From: Nissolia schottii
Taxonomy: Eukaryota; Streptophyta; Magnoliopsida; Fabales; Fabaceae
Direction: 5' to 3'
DNA length: 64,000 nt
NCBI GenBank assembly: GCA_003254905.1
Contig: QANU01076963.1
Location: 378,258-442,257 of the forward strand
The notes beneath the pieces were generated by a model, which was given only the letters and a program-made list of their open reading frames with translations, was not told where the DNA came from and made no database searches. A program made the translations under genes and the position numbers. Shown here in pieces: positions 12,392 through 24,883 of this stretch (positions are counted from its first letter, which is position 1; each line of letters begins with the position of its first letter).

Positions 12392-13183
12392 TAGGGTTGA
12401 CAAAATGAGCCCGGCCCGTGGGCTTGGCCCGTTTATCCAGTTAAATGGATGAGTTTTACATGAAAAAAATAGGCTCGTAAAAATTTGAAAAAAATTGGCC
12501 CAGCCTGCTAGGCCCGCGGGCTAGCCCGTGAGCCCGTGAAATATTTTTTTTTATTTATAAATAAATCAATTATTTAAAAGTTTCATTTTGGACTCTAAAT
12601 TTTATTTTGGAGTTTAAGAGTTTACTTATAATTGAACATGTTTAATTATTTGTTATGCTTAACTACTTAATTATATTTATATTGCTAAATAGCTGAAGTG
12701 CTATGACATAGATATTGATAGATTTTGCATTCTATTCCTTCAATGAGTGCCTACGTTCTACAAGTTGATATATGCCGCCATTTAATTAATGAAAGTTGTA
12801 TTAATTCATGAATATATTTCAAATAGCATTTGAAAGCATTTGATATCTTTCAACCAAGATAGTTGAAGAAACAAAAAAGATAATATAATATCGCAATCGA
12901 CCATTTAAACTATTTCTTTCTAATTAATTAATATATAGACGATAAAAAATAGTTAAAAATGATCGCGCATACTTATTCACAACTTTGTATTTAAATCATA
13001 AAAAATAGACCAAATTTTTTTTTAAAATAAACGAGCTAGCGGGCTGACCCGTTTAGGCTCGCGGACCGACCATAAACGAGCCGGATTCTAAAAATAGACA
13101 TAATTTTGGTCCGGTCCGTTTAGGTATGTGGGTCTAAACGGCCCGGGCCTAAAGGGGCCGGCCCAGCCCGTTTGACACCCCTA
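12392..13183. mobile_element. Non-autonomous hAT-type DNA element
   Basis: The left end TAGGGTTGACAAAATG and the right end, read in reverse as TAGGGGTGTCAAACGGG, are inverted relatives and match the TAGGGGTGTCAA start of many plant hAT elements. GGCCCG/CGGGCC-rich subterminal blocks follow both ends. The flanks are CACAAGAT (12384-12391) and TGCAAGAT (13184-13191), an 8-bp target duplication with two transitions. At about 0.8 kb with no transposase frame it would depend on another element for movement. Confidence 0.75.
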
Positions 13184-13191
13184 TGCAAGAT

Positions 13192-14509
13192 GGTTAAATA
13201 TTTTAATGCTCAGCAGCTGACATGTTTAATTTGCAGAGGATCTTAGTCTTCTTTTGTTACAGCTTAAAGTTCTGCAAACTCCAGTTAAAGGAAATGCTCG
13301 CAAAAATGAAAAAGGGAGCATTTTGGCTATTACATGACAGTTATCACTTATATTCGTCTCCCAATCTCCTAATCTGGAATACTCTCAAGGAATACAATTT
13401 ACTTCAAATATTTCATTTTCTCCCTTTTATTATATTCTCCTCTGCCCAAAGTCCCAAATTACCCAAGAGAAATGGGCAAATGGGATAGTTCTGTGCCAAA
13501 CAACACAGGCTAAGTAGTTTGGTACTAATGACAGTTCGCAGGGATGGATGTTATGATGTTTCCTTTTCACAAATCCAAGTCATATAAAGGGAAAAAAAAT
13601 AGACATTACAAAGTTTAGCTAGTCGACTGTTTTGGGCTTTTGCCCTCCATAGCAAGAAAACAATAGACATCACTAAAAAAAAAAAAGTGTCGTATTGGAA
13701 TTGAACGAGACCTCTAGACAAAGTAAGTTTAGTTGCAATGTCGCATATTCAAAATTTTGAATTGTCTCTTTGAGATGAACTAACAAAGTTTTTATTTTGA
13801 TTGAACTATTGACATCTAAACTATTTTGCTAAGAACTCGAATAATTCAACTCAGCCTTATTGAAGTCTTGAAACCCTTCTTATAGGAATAGAGATGAAAA
13901 TTTTTATTCTCATCACTGAAATTTGATACCATTGATTAAGACACCAAGATCCTTTTACCTTTGATCAATCACATGCTGATAAGCTATCCCCAATTTAAAA
14001 TATAAGCAATTTCAAAAGCAAATAAGTGTATACATATTCAAATTAAGACCCACATTTTAAAAAAAAATTCATAAGATATTATTAACTGGATAAACATTTT
14101 AACTGCAACTTATCAATTACAAATGCACCAGGATTGGTTAAAATGGTGTTAATCTTGGTTTATTAATTAGTAGTTTCGATTTTGAGTTTGCACCTAAGAT
14201 TTGGGTGGGGTGACCAATAGCATTACTCCTTAAAATTAACACAAGGCCTTGTGTTGTGACCTACTAGCACTAGTAACTTCTGACGTTAAATATTTGAAAT
14301 ATGAGTATTCACTCCAGTTTGAAACCAAGAGTACATGACGAATTAAACAAGGATTAGAGCATAGCTGGCAGAATAAGCAAGACAATGTACGAGAAACTTA
14401 TTACACAAACACGACCAAACTAAAACCTAGAGTCTTCAATTCTAAGCATATTGTAACTAGCACGCTGGATAAGTGGGACAGGACAGGATACTTGGAATAA
14501 CTGGGACTA
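13192..14509. other. Intergenic spacer, no gene recognised
   Basis: A short open frame at 13222-13488 shows no recognisable domain and lies just beyond a transposon. I treat it as chance. The remainder is AT-rich with no repeats of note. It includes the 3' side of the minus-strand gene ending at 14510. Confidence 0.5.
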
Positions 14510-15557
14510 TTAGTTAGCAGGAGGAGGTGGAGGTTTTGGGATATATGGCATGAGTGGAGTGCCATGCTCAATAGGTCCAGGACTCACCCTAACCTTTGAA
14601 CTTGGTGCTGGATCATAGGGATTATAATCATTTAGAGACACGCGACCTGAGCCACCCTTGTGCTTTCTTCTAATACCGCTGTCATTTTCCTGAAATTTCA
14701 TATAAAAGAGTACAATCATAAGTTATAACATACAAACATACATACCTTTCAAGAAACAAAAAGAGAAGTTATAACATAATGTTAACTAAATTTTCATTCC
14801 ATATTCCAATTATGGCTTGTTTTAGCTTTTAACCAACTTTGTTCAGAGGCAAGAGGTAGAAACTGCATGAATTAAAAGAAAACATCAATACCTTTAGCTT
14901 CCTGCTGACTGCAATCAAAGTTGTTCTAGCAGGGTAGTTGGTGGCAAACAAATCTGAGATGGCATTAAAAAACGGTGATGTTATAACTTAGAAACTTCCT
15001 ACTTTAAGATGCTAAGTAAACAGAGCATCCAGTCTCGTTTGTCAAATACATCTGGGAAACGGTTTTTAACTTCTAGACACCCCAATCAACAAATCGGGCA
15101 TGCAAGTGTGAATTTTAGTTGGGAAAGTGTTGAATTTATTTTAGGTAATAACGGGTGAGAGGTGTTTTTAGAGAAATTATGCTAATTCAACACTTAATAT
15201 TTGTACAATGTTGACCAAATATTAATCAGGTGTCTAAATGTATCTTCAAATAATAGAACTGGAACATTTGGACTAGCTAGCTATTTAGTTGATGCATGCA
15301 ACATTAGGAGTAAAGTGCATATGAATTGATAAATTATGCAGAAAAATTAAAGGATAACATATATAAAATGAAGAGTTGCGAATGTCCAAAGTTGAAAGAC
15401 ATACCTTTCGCAAAATGAAATGAGAAAACAAGGGAGAAAGGAAACTACATTTACCAGGAGGAAACAAGTAACCACCAACGAGGCTTGAGAAGTTGAAGAA
15501 CAGTATCAAAGCTGACCCAGCAAGCAAGAACAAAGCCCAAAAGCCAGAAACTTTCAT
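14510..15557 (-). CDS. Small membrane-anchored or secreted protein with proline-rich C-terminal motif (unnamed family)
   Basis: CDS complement(join(14510..14689, 14892..14953, 15455..15557)), 114 residues. All three exons join in frame at GT-AG sites (phases 1 and 0). The N-terminus is a hydrophobic segment of about 30 residues (FWALFLLAGSALILFF) that can serve as signal peptide or signal anchor. A basic middle (IRRKHKGGSGR) and a tail follow: NDYNPYDPAPSSK, then RVSPGPIEHGTPLMPYIP, ending in a proline run. An in-frame ATG eight codons upstream (15581) would give 122 residues. The layout (hydrophobic leader, basic linker, short DY- and Pro-rich C-terminus) resembles precursors of secreted peptides, but I cannot match it to a named peptide family and a plain type II membrane protein is equally possible. 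The clean intron structure argues that the gene is real. Confidence 0.75.
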
Positions 15558-16762
15558 GATGATGGCAATGAACACCGACAAGGAAAGCCAGATCGGGACA
15601 ATGAATTTGGTGGTTATAACGGGAAATTGAGAAAGAGTGCAGTGAGGCGAGGCGAGGCGAGGTGAGTGCAGTGAGGTCAGGGCTAAGTCTGAGAAGTGAG
15701 GCTAGGTCTCTCTCTCTCTCAAGTCTCAAGGTTGAGAGCAGTCAGAGATTGGGCTGGAGAGGAAAAAAAAATTGGGCTGAAAGTTAGACAAGGAGGTAAA
15801 AATTAAAAAGGTAGAAGGAACCAGTGCAGTGGCAACAAACTTTCTATTTATTTTCACTCTTTATTTATGCATTGAGTTTTGACTATTAGGTTATTGTTCT
15901 AGATTAAAATTAATTTGTTCAATTATCATCTTGCAAAGGATAAATATCAGTTACTTTTACTTTCATTATGTGATTAATTAAATGTTAGTTCATTCTTTGT
16001 CTTATGTTAATTGTTTCTTAAATGAAATTATTCATGTTAATTTGATTATGCGAAGTTTGCGTTTATTCCATTAGTTTTTGTGATAATTGTTTTTTTATTT
16101 TTTATCTCTTCTATTCTATGATCACGCAGACATAAACTAACTACAACCCCACGAAACAAAACACGACAACAATCACAGTGCAACTCACGAAAAAAAAAAT
16201 CGGACACCACGAAACACCAAACACTACTAAGGAGTAGTTGCAAATAGGTACTGATTTAAACGTCTCAAAGAAGTTGACCATTGATGCTGGTGTGGGCCTT
16301 AATTTGTCGAGGTAGGGGTACTCTTTTCCCCTTTTGGTATCTCACATTGAGTTTTCGAAGGTGGTTTTAGCGGGGCTTGTACCCGACGTGCCGTGTGTTG
16401 GATAATCGCGGTGGCTTTGGGTGGTTCGTGTATTGCTGGCCCTCAATTTGGGTTCGAGCCATTTTCAATTAAAAGTTTTCATTCATCCAAAAAAGAAAAA
16501 GATGTTGACAATTGCACGAGTTTGTTCACCTTTGCAATTCCGCATTATGCTTACAATCTCTCTATCAAATACATACCATTCATGAAATGGCAATGGAAAA
16601 GAAATTGGGAAAAACTGTTCAGCAGATCATGTAAAATTTTCATGGAAAAAACAAGTGTTACAAATGCTCACTCACTCTCTAAAAGCCACTGTAGTTATAG
16701 TGAACTAAAATACCTCCTTAAAGTTGTATTATTGCTACAACTTACCATGTTTCTAAGCTGAA
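15558..16762. other. Promoter and leader of the small-protein gene, then spacer
   Basis: From 15582 to about 15800 lies the likely 5' UTR and promoter of the minus-strand small-protein gene, with a GGCGA repeat (about 15648-15662) and a (CT)n tract (about 15707-15720). From about 15800 to 16760 nothing is recognised. The open frames at 16046-16243 and 16393-16761 have no family features. Confidence 0.45.
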
Positions 16763-19700
16763 TCACAGTATGGCACATCTTTGGAGCCCAAGGGAAGAAA
16801 AAAGTTTTCCGCCAGCAGGCCAGAAGCGAGAGAACCAACCCATCGGATGTGCATCCAGTGCAGCTTCGTGTGAGTCCTCTGAATTCATTCCATCAGAGTC
16901 CCCATGTACTTCACTGTCCTTCTGGCTTTCACTAGTAGTCTGATTTCCATCTTCATCGGCTTTGACTTCTGCAATTTCTCCAGGCTTCTTGTCAAAAAGC
17001 CCTTTAAACTGTTTCCGAGCCTTCCTCTCAACTTCCTGCACACGAATTGGTATATGAACAAAGTCGTAGTGTATGTCAAACCGAACCAGATTGAACCGGC
17101 AAGGCCTCCAGTTCGTAGTTCAATCAGTTCAACTGGTTAAATTCACAGTTGAACCAGAGACAAGGTTGGTTTACAGTCAAATTTGTTCAACCAGACGGTT
17201 TGGTCCAATTTTCAAAACATTGTCAAATGTATAAAAGAATAACAGATTTCAAACCCACCTGCTCCTTCTGCTTCAATTTTGAAAGAGCTGCAGTTGCATC
17301 TGATTCAGTAGACTTGTCAACTTTCATCATCTAGGATAGCACAGAAATGAGTTTATAAAGGGACGAGACAATGCCTTAGATGCTAAATCAAGTTAAGTAA
17401 GAAGATCTCTACCATTTTGAAATCGCTCCTTGCTTCTTCAAAATCTCCAGCAGCCATGTAGGCCATTCCACGGCGATAAAGACCCTTCACGTGTGCAGGG
17501 TTTGCTTCCAAAACCTGCATGATTCAATGAGGAACACATGATGAGGCATTATAAGATATAAAACAAAAGAAAACTTATTAAAAAAATAAAAAATAAGTAG
17601 GACCATAATAAGCATGAAGGAACAGCAAGACTGTACATACTAACTACTCTTAAGTATTATGAAAACCCCATAGATCCATTGCACATTACAATGACATTTA
17701 TTCCATCATACTGCTAACAGTGAGATTAACCAATACCCATTCATAGAGATTATGCCGTAGCTAGGAAGGCACAACATCACTAGCAGTTTCTAGTAACTAA
17801 CTACTAATAAAGAGCATTACTCTGCTTCCTGAGTTGAGTAAATGCTATGCAGCTACACATAAAATGATTTTTTCCATATAAGGATGGACGAAGATGCATC
17901 AATTTGCAACAAAAATCCACTATTAATAGAGCATTACCCTACATTTTTTGCTAATCTGCTTATTCCAATGAAATAAATAAAGCTACATGATAGCAGAGAT
18001 CACTAAGCACACCTTATTGCAAGTCTCAATGGATTTTCTGCATTCTCCCAATTTCAGATAGCAGGCAGCAACATTCAGGTGTAGCAAATTCTTCAATCAC
18101 GAGGGTCAAAAAGTGATACAAAAAGATTTAGTCTAAATTAAAATGAGCCTACAAATCCATAGCTAGGCAAATATGCTTCCATTCATTAGAGAAAGATATA
18201 CGAGATCACTTACACGTGTATCTGCAAATACTTTTCCTTCTTCGTCATCTTGTGGATTAACATGATTAAATTCACGAAGCACCTGTTTCCAACTACCACA
18301 CAATGTTAATAAGTTTGATGATATCATGCTATAGTGAGACTTACATGCAAAATGAAAAAAAATCAAATAATATACAACTCCATGATGGAATGCGGAGCTA
18401 TTTTAATAGCATTCAAATACTAGCACAGCAAAATTCCTTTGCATGTGTGAATATAGATAACAGAAGCAAAATGTCAAAATAAATGTGAAATTCAGCTGGT
18501 ATATTAACCCCCAGACCTAAAAGACCAAGGTTTGTGCCATCACACTACACCAGTTCAATGTAAATGATACATACACAATTTCTATCAGGATGCAGTAGCA
18601 ACTAGGCCTTCTCCATCCAAAAATTCTGACACCAGTACAAAAAACTTTCTCCGAGAAATGTCAACCGAAATACCTAAACACATTGTATGTTATCACATGA
18701 GAGAAGTACAAATACCTTTTCATACTTTGCCTTGGCAAGTTCATATTTCCCTTCTTTGAACAGCCTATTACCCTGAAAGAGAACAGCAGCAAGAGACATT
18801 CAACTTCCCTTCCTTCTAAAGCAAAAGTAAATCCATTGAGATGCATATGTCACCTAGGTGATTGTAGCACAAGTCTGAAAATAAATAACTAATGACCAAA
18901 TAAATCACAATGAAGCCAGAATTCTATAGAATGGGTTAGACTTGAAGCAAATTGAGAATACTTTGTTCAGGAAATATTCACCCACGATCTATACTTCAAA
19001 AATAACTTTAGAAAAAAAAGAAATTAATGAAACAAGAATTGCACAGCGTTAATATGGTACAGTTTTCTTTCAATGGAAATAGTAAATTGGTTCCTTCTTC
19101 CATACTTTGTTCAAAACGGACATATAGTATTTGCACAATAATGTTTGGTAATTGTGGTGTATACTGTCATGACACAACTAATACCAAGCTGAGGATAAGA
19201 TGCTGAAAATTGTGCATATTTTTTTGCATACCGTGTTTCTGATCTTCTCTGCTTCATTCATTATACTATTGAAGTCCAATCCAGTCCAGTCCTGCAATAA
19301 GGATTAAAGTTCATCGTGCAGTAGGAAGAACAATGTAGTGTGCAGCATGTAAAATAGAAAGAACAAGGGGTTAAGGGTTGTAAAATAGTGAAAGATGATT
19401 TTATATTGTTTGATGTTGATATTCAACATCCCATTCATGGTTCACTACATGCTGTTTCATATTTAAATTATCATCGTTTAGCCAGGGAGCAAAATCGAAT
19501 AATAATGCACTTCTTCTAAAAGTAAAATCTACCTCATTAGAGAAATTTACTAGACCAGACTGGAAAACAATTTAAATTTAAAGGACAACGAAAACATAAC
19601 TTGAGATATCCAGACACTATTTAATGCCGCAAACCATTACCTGTGTATAAAAACTGTTCAAGAACACAGAATAAATGCAAGAAAGCAGTTGCAAATCAAG

Positions 19701-22700
19701 TCTACCAAACAGTTATAAAGTACAAACACAATTGTTGAATAATAAAGTCACATCACAATACAAAAACAACAATAAAGCCTTACCCTGCTGGGTGGGATTG
19801 ACTACATAAACCAATTGATGTCAATGGGATTTTCCAAAAACAATTTTCAGCAAAACAATTTATGGCAAGATTCTTTTAAATGGTTTATCCTAAAGTTTGG
19901 TTAAGTCTTGCTCTCTTCCTTTTAATAGAGCCCAAAGTTTTGTTAGGTCTTTAATTTGATGCACTTTTGTCGCTTGAGCCTCTGTTTTCCTTCCCCTAAC
20001 ACTACCAAACCACCTTAGACACAATTGTTCCTAGTCTTATATTTTCTTGTATCATATGTCCACTCCATCTCTGCTACACTTAGTTTTACTCATGTCAAAA
20101 CTTCTTATTCAAAAATTCACTACCACAGAGCATTGAAGGTCTTAAAATTGTTACATGCAAATATGCAACAACTGCAGTAAATAACTTGAATTTAACTAAA
20201 GAATTGGTAAATACCTTCGGCATTTCAAAACCTAGAAGCTCAATCTCCCACTGAATATCAGCACCCTCAGGGACATTTGCTGGCCTGATCATAAAAGGAG
20301 GAAGTTAGCCAATGATATCATGAAGCATATGAATAAAACAGAATGATAGCAGATATTAAGATACATAACATATTCAGTTGGCAATTGCCTGCATTAAAAG
20401 GCTTCACGAAATATAAAGTAAAGCTTAAAAGGTAAAAGGAGGAGTATAATCAGCAACCTTGGAAATTTATCGTAAGCGTAGTCAGGGGGGCATGAGACAA
20501 GAGCTATCTCTTCTGGAAGCATTAGACGAACAGCCATTTCAAATCCCTCGGGAACCTAACAGAAAGAAAATAAGAGATTTCAGTGCAACAACCTATGTAA
20601 AAGTTCATGTCTTTCCATGAACAGCATGAGAATGAAAGTACAACATACTTAATTGACAACTACGCATAAGGAATTTCCATACTCACCAAGCCTTCTCCAG
20701 AAGAGAACTCCAAAGGCTGACCATCATTATCAACTCTTGTATCATAGAACACCCTCTTTTCTTCAGTGAGAACCATGCCCTTGTAATGAACACGAAGTAG
20801 ACTGTCATGAAGAGGGCAATCCATTGGGAAGTCACCTATTTGTCACAAACAAAATGAGATATCATAATAAGACACCAAACAGAAATAATCAACTAGCACT
20901 TAAGTTATGTAAATTCGAGCTTATAAAACTATAGAACTTATCTCCCCCTCCCAACACATCACCTTCACATAAAGGACAGGAAAAGGAATCATGAAAAGAA
21001 AAACATGGTGAGGACTAAGGACAGAGCTCATAGTAAACACCTTGAGTATAACTCAAGCATCAGCCAGGCATTTTCAACAAAAGTATTGTTATTTATTTTC
21101 TTTTAATGTTTATTTTTTTCTTTTTCCAAAGAGAAATCATGAAGCATCCTAAAATCTATGGACTCCTTATAAGATAAGTACCAGTAACTCTACTCAATTC
21201 GCACCTTTGCCATCGTGAATCCTGCGTTTTATCAGGCGCCCATCTCCAAGCATGTCCCTCACCTATTGATAAATTATCAGCAGGAAATTTCATTTTCTCA
21301 ATGTCTTACTCAGGGAAGACAAATCAAAATAGTGTTTTCAGACACCACCAGCAACCGTATGAAGGATAAAATTGTGATTCCTTAAAAAGTTCAATAATAA
21401 TCCATGATTTCTAGTTAGGAAGATCCTGCTCACTTGAATAAAGTGGACGAGCTCCACTTCAAACTGGACCTCATCATAATCTTCTATTACAGGCATCAGT
21501 GGAGACTGAGTTAAATACTGACTGGTAACATATATTACAGCCTTTTCTTCCCGAACCATTGTTCCTATCCCCATTTCAAGACCTTTAGGTACCTGGTTCA
21601 CACATAGGTAAGGTCATTGCCAAGATGTAAAGGAATGATCAACATTAATATCAAAAAGCATTTTTTTATGAAATTACTAATGCAACAATGCATAAGAAAT
21701 GCATAGTTCTCTTGCCAAATCCAGTTGTTATTAACTTAAAGGGAGCAACATGGCTTACTGGTATCAGGAAATAATAAGTATGAGCAGAACCTTATCATAT
21801 CACAGCAGGAATATTTGGTATATTTGGAGAGACTAATCATTATCCGTACAAGTTATTCCACGTACCATTAGAGAGAGAAAAAACAAACAAAACAAGGGGT
21901 GTGATTTGACTACCTCTGATTTCCCGAATGTAAAGAAGTATGGTTCTCCTTCTGTATGGGACATAATCAATTTCCCTTCAGCTGTCTTCACTGAAATCCT
22001 AGTAATGACCAAACAAAATATCATCAGAAAAACTTCCATCAACCCATAATACAGCCTAAAATGAGTAGGGATGAACAATAGAAAAAGAAAACAAAGATTA
22101 GTTTTACCAAGCCTTCACTTCATAAGGTTCTCTTGGAGATTCCCAACCCTGCCCTTCATGAATAACCTGCACTCGTAAATATAGTAGATTGGTGAAACAT
22201 AATGTGATTGACAAAATGGATTAAAAGGACACAACTCTCATCTAAAGGGGGTGTCTTTCCAGATTGAATCCTCCTTTCTAACATGTACTTGTTGAAGAGA
22301 AGGATATACACATGCAAACATATGATGTAAAAAAATACAACTGTCCTGTACTTAGCTTCCAGACAAATTTACAATACAATTCCAAAAATCTCAGTTATAA
22401 AATAAAAAATAGAAAATTATAGATAAATACCATTGAACTCTAACTTGATATGAAACAGGAACATTTATAAATATTTCTATCGCAAGCATATCAGAATAAC
22501 AAAACATGCATGCAGGCTTCCTCCTAGAATATGAAGCATAGACACAAGCAAATCTTTTCCATTTTCTCTTTGGTTTGACACTCATGTTTCCTATTATAGT
22601 CATCCAACAATACAGAAATATGTAGAGAAAAAAAGAAGGGTGTTAACCAGAAAGAGCTCAAGCAAATTATACCTTTTTTACAACTCCTAAATCCTCGGTA

Positions 22701-23154
22701 ACAACCTGGAAATATAAACAAAATCATAAAAGATAATTAGAACACAGAGGTCAATCACCAGAAGTAGTTATCTGAAAAGAATAAATCCCATAAGAACCCA
22801 GAAAACTAGCAAGAACATTGTTAAAGAATGAAAACAACAATGCAAATGAAATCCAATAGTCTTGAAAAACTATAAACAAACCAAAACACATTGTTTTAAT
22901 CAGTTAAAAGAAACCCAATTAATAACAGGAAGTCTCTGTGTGTGCTGACACCAAAAAATCACAACATGTGAAAGATGGAGAACAAAAGCAACATCAACTC
23001 AAAGTTCACATTCTTGCCTTGGCTTTAAAAAATTCTATCAGCTCGATTTCAAAATGAAGTTCATCATCCTTTGGAAAACCATCGGGAGCAGAAACAGGAC
23101 AATCATCCTCACCATAATGCAATTGAGGCTTCATCTTGAACTGCAATCAGTGAA

Positions 23155-23186
<32 letters not shown>

Positions 23187-24883
23187 TACAATCTAATCAA
23201 ATAATGTTTTCAGTTAGGAGAAAATCTTATTGATACAAGAAAAATTTACAAAAACAAAAGATAAAATTTCCACTTAATAGAGAAAGGTGGAGTAAGAGAA
23301 AGACAGCAAGAACAATGGAGGAGAAGAAGAAGAAGACATCAGCATAAAATTGTCCTCACATCCAATTAAAGATCGATCAAAGTTAACACCCCTAAAGAAA
23401 ACACTAGCAGATCCCACCTTATTTAGCATCCAGTATTCCCTCATAAAAATTTAGATGTATTTCATACATAATCCCTCAAATCCTTAAATCAAACCGTAGA
23501 TAAAAATAGACAAAAATAAAGTAGGAAAAAGGAATTTACTATTTTCAAGAAATTTAACAATCTATGTCATTCAAATGGAAAGTATCAGGTAAGTAGGTAG
23601 CAGGTTACTTTCTTCCTCTTTTGTTATAACTTAAAAAGTTCTCTAAGTCATAGATGATTATGATCTAACAGTAATAGCAACTTCATTGTTAATTCAGTAG
23701 ATAAATGCAATTTTCTTTTAAATCTACACATGAAACAAGTGACATTATCATTGTATTGCAGCATGTTATGGGCTTACATTCAAAATCATAATAAAATGAA
23801 GACCAATGAAAAGCTCTGATGCCATAAGGATAAAGGATCAAGCATGAGACTAGATGACTTATTCATCAGCACATTGGTGCAGACCAGAAAGACAAAGAAG
23901 TTCAATAATTAGCACGTTACCATTGCTACTTCACCCTTTAACATTGTTGGGATTCCTTCTAGCAAGCCCAATAACATCTTGCTTTTGCCCAAAACATGTC
24001 TTATTGGTGTGCCCTTGCCTGTTGCAATGACACAATAACAGGTAATAAAAACAGCAATTATGTCTACAACAGAAAATAATCAAGTATCAAAGCTATCATT
24101 ATTTAAAAAGATAAAACCTACTTCCAACACATTTTCTACACTGGGGTGCTCCGCTATGAATTTGGTAGTCAAGTTTCAAGCAAACAAAGGAATCGAAGGC
24201 AAGTTTTTATAATCCCTAGGAGCTGATATCAGCCTACCATGCCATTCAACTCAATTCTCAAACAAAAAGGCCAGATCAAGTAAGCAGTAACCTAAAATAT
24301 AGGATTAAAACAATAAGAAGAAAAATGTTTTCTGAATAAAATGCAAGGCAATCACCGTAACTAACTCTCATCCCTTTAATCAACAAACACTGAATCAGTT
24401 CCAAACCACTTAAATCACCTCACCTCCAAGATCAGGCCTCGTAGATTCCACAAGCACTCCGTCCAAGGTCCGAATCATGCAATGATAGATAACCTGAGAC
24501 ATATAACACATTTCTTGATGAACACTGAACCACTACAGAATACATCACACTGAACCTATCTTATCTAATTGGAAAAAAAAAAAACACGCATATATCCACA
24601 GAATAGGAAGCACAGAAATAACCTGATCACCATCTGAAGGTCCAGAATCACCCCCACCAGGCCTCATCAAAGCTTTCATCAAACTTCCAGGCACAATTTT
24701 CTTCTTCCTTTATTTTCCCCCAAAGAAAAAACCAAAATATTTAGAACTCAATCACCACCCCCACAACAATTTAAATAAACCGAAAGAGCCCAAATGTAGA
24801 AACAAATACCTCTTCTCATCTTCAGAAGGTGGCTTCTTCTTTTGTGGTGCAAATTCTTGCTCAGCATCTTCATTCGCAGCCAT
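16763..24883 (-). CDS. PAS1: PASTICCINO1-type FKBP immunophilin (multi-FKBP plus TPR protein)
   Basis: Twenty exons all join in frame to give 623 residues (Arabidopsis PAS1 is about 635): complement(join(16763..17035, 17259..17330, 17413..17514, 18013..18090, 18214..18282, 18716..18772, 19232..19291, 20215..20284, 20458..20555, 20687..20835, 21205..21262, 21434..21592, 21914..21998, 22108..22166, 22673..22705, 23018..23140, 23921..24018, 24424..24493, 24623..24707, 24810..24883)). FKBP-like domains lie at roughly residues 54-147, 175-260 and 289-383. A TPR region follows at about 398-520 (LFKEGKYELAKAKYEK; HLNVAACYLKLGE; GLYRRGMAYMAAGDFEEA), then an acidic tail. PAS1 is a scaffold-like immunophilin: it helps assemble the very-long-chain fatty acid elongase at the ER and affects cell division and hormone responses. 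The donor of the fifth intron is GC, not GT. The protein ends in CAIL, a CaaX-type prenylation signal. The start fits a KKK-rich N-terminus as in PAS1. Confidence 0.95.
23155..23184. repeat. (TAA)n microsatellite in a PAS1 intron
   Basis: About ten ATA/TAA units lie immediately upstream (in gene direction) of the exon starting at 23140. It is a simple-sequence repeat close to a splice acceptor, so length variation could alter the polypyrimidine and branch region. Confidence 0.85.
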
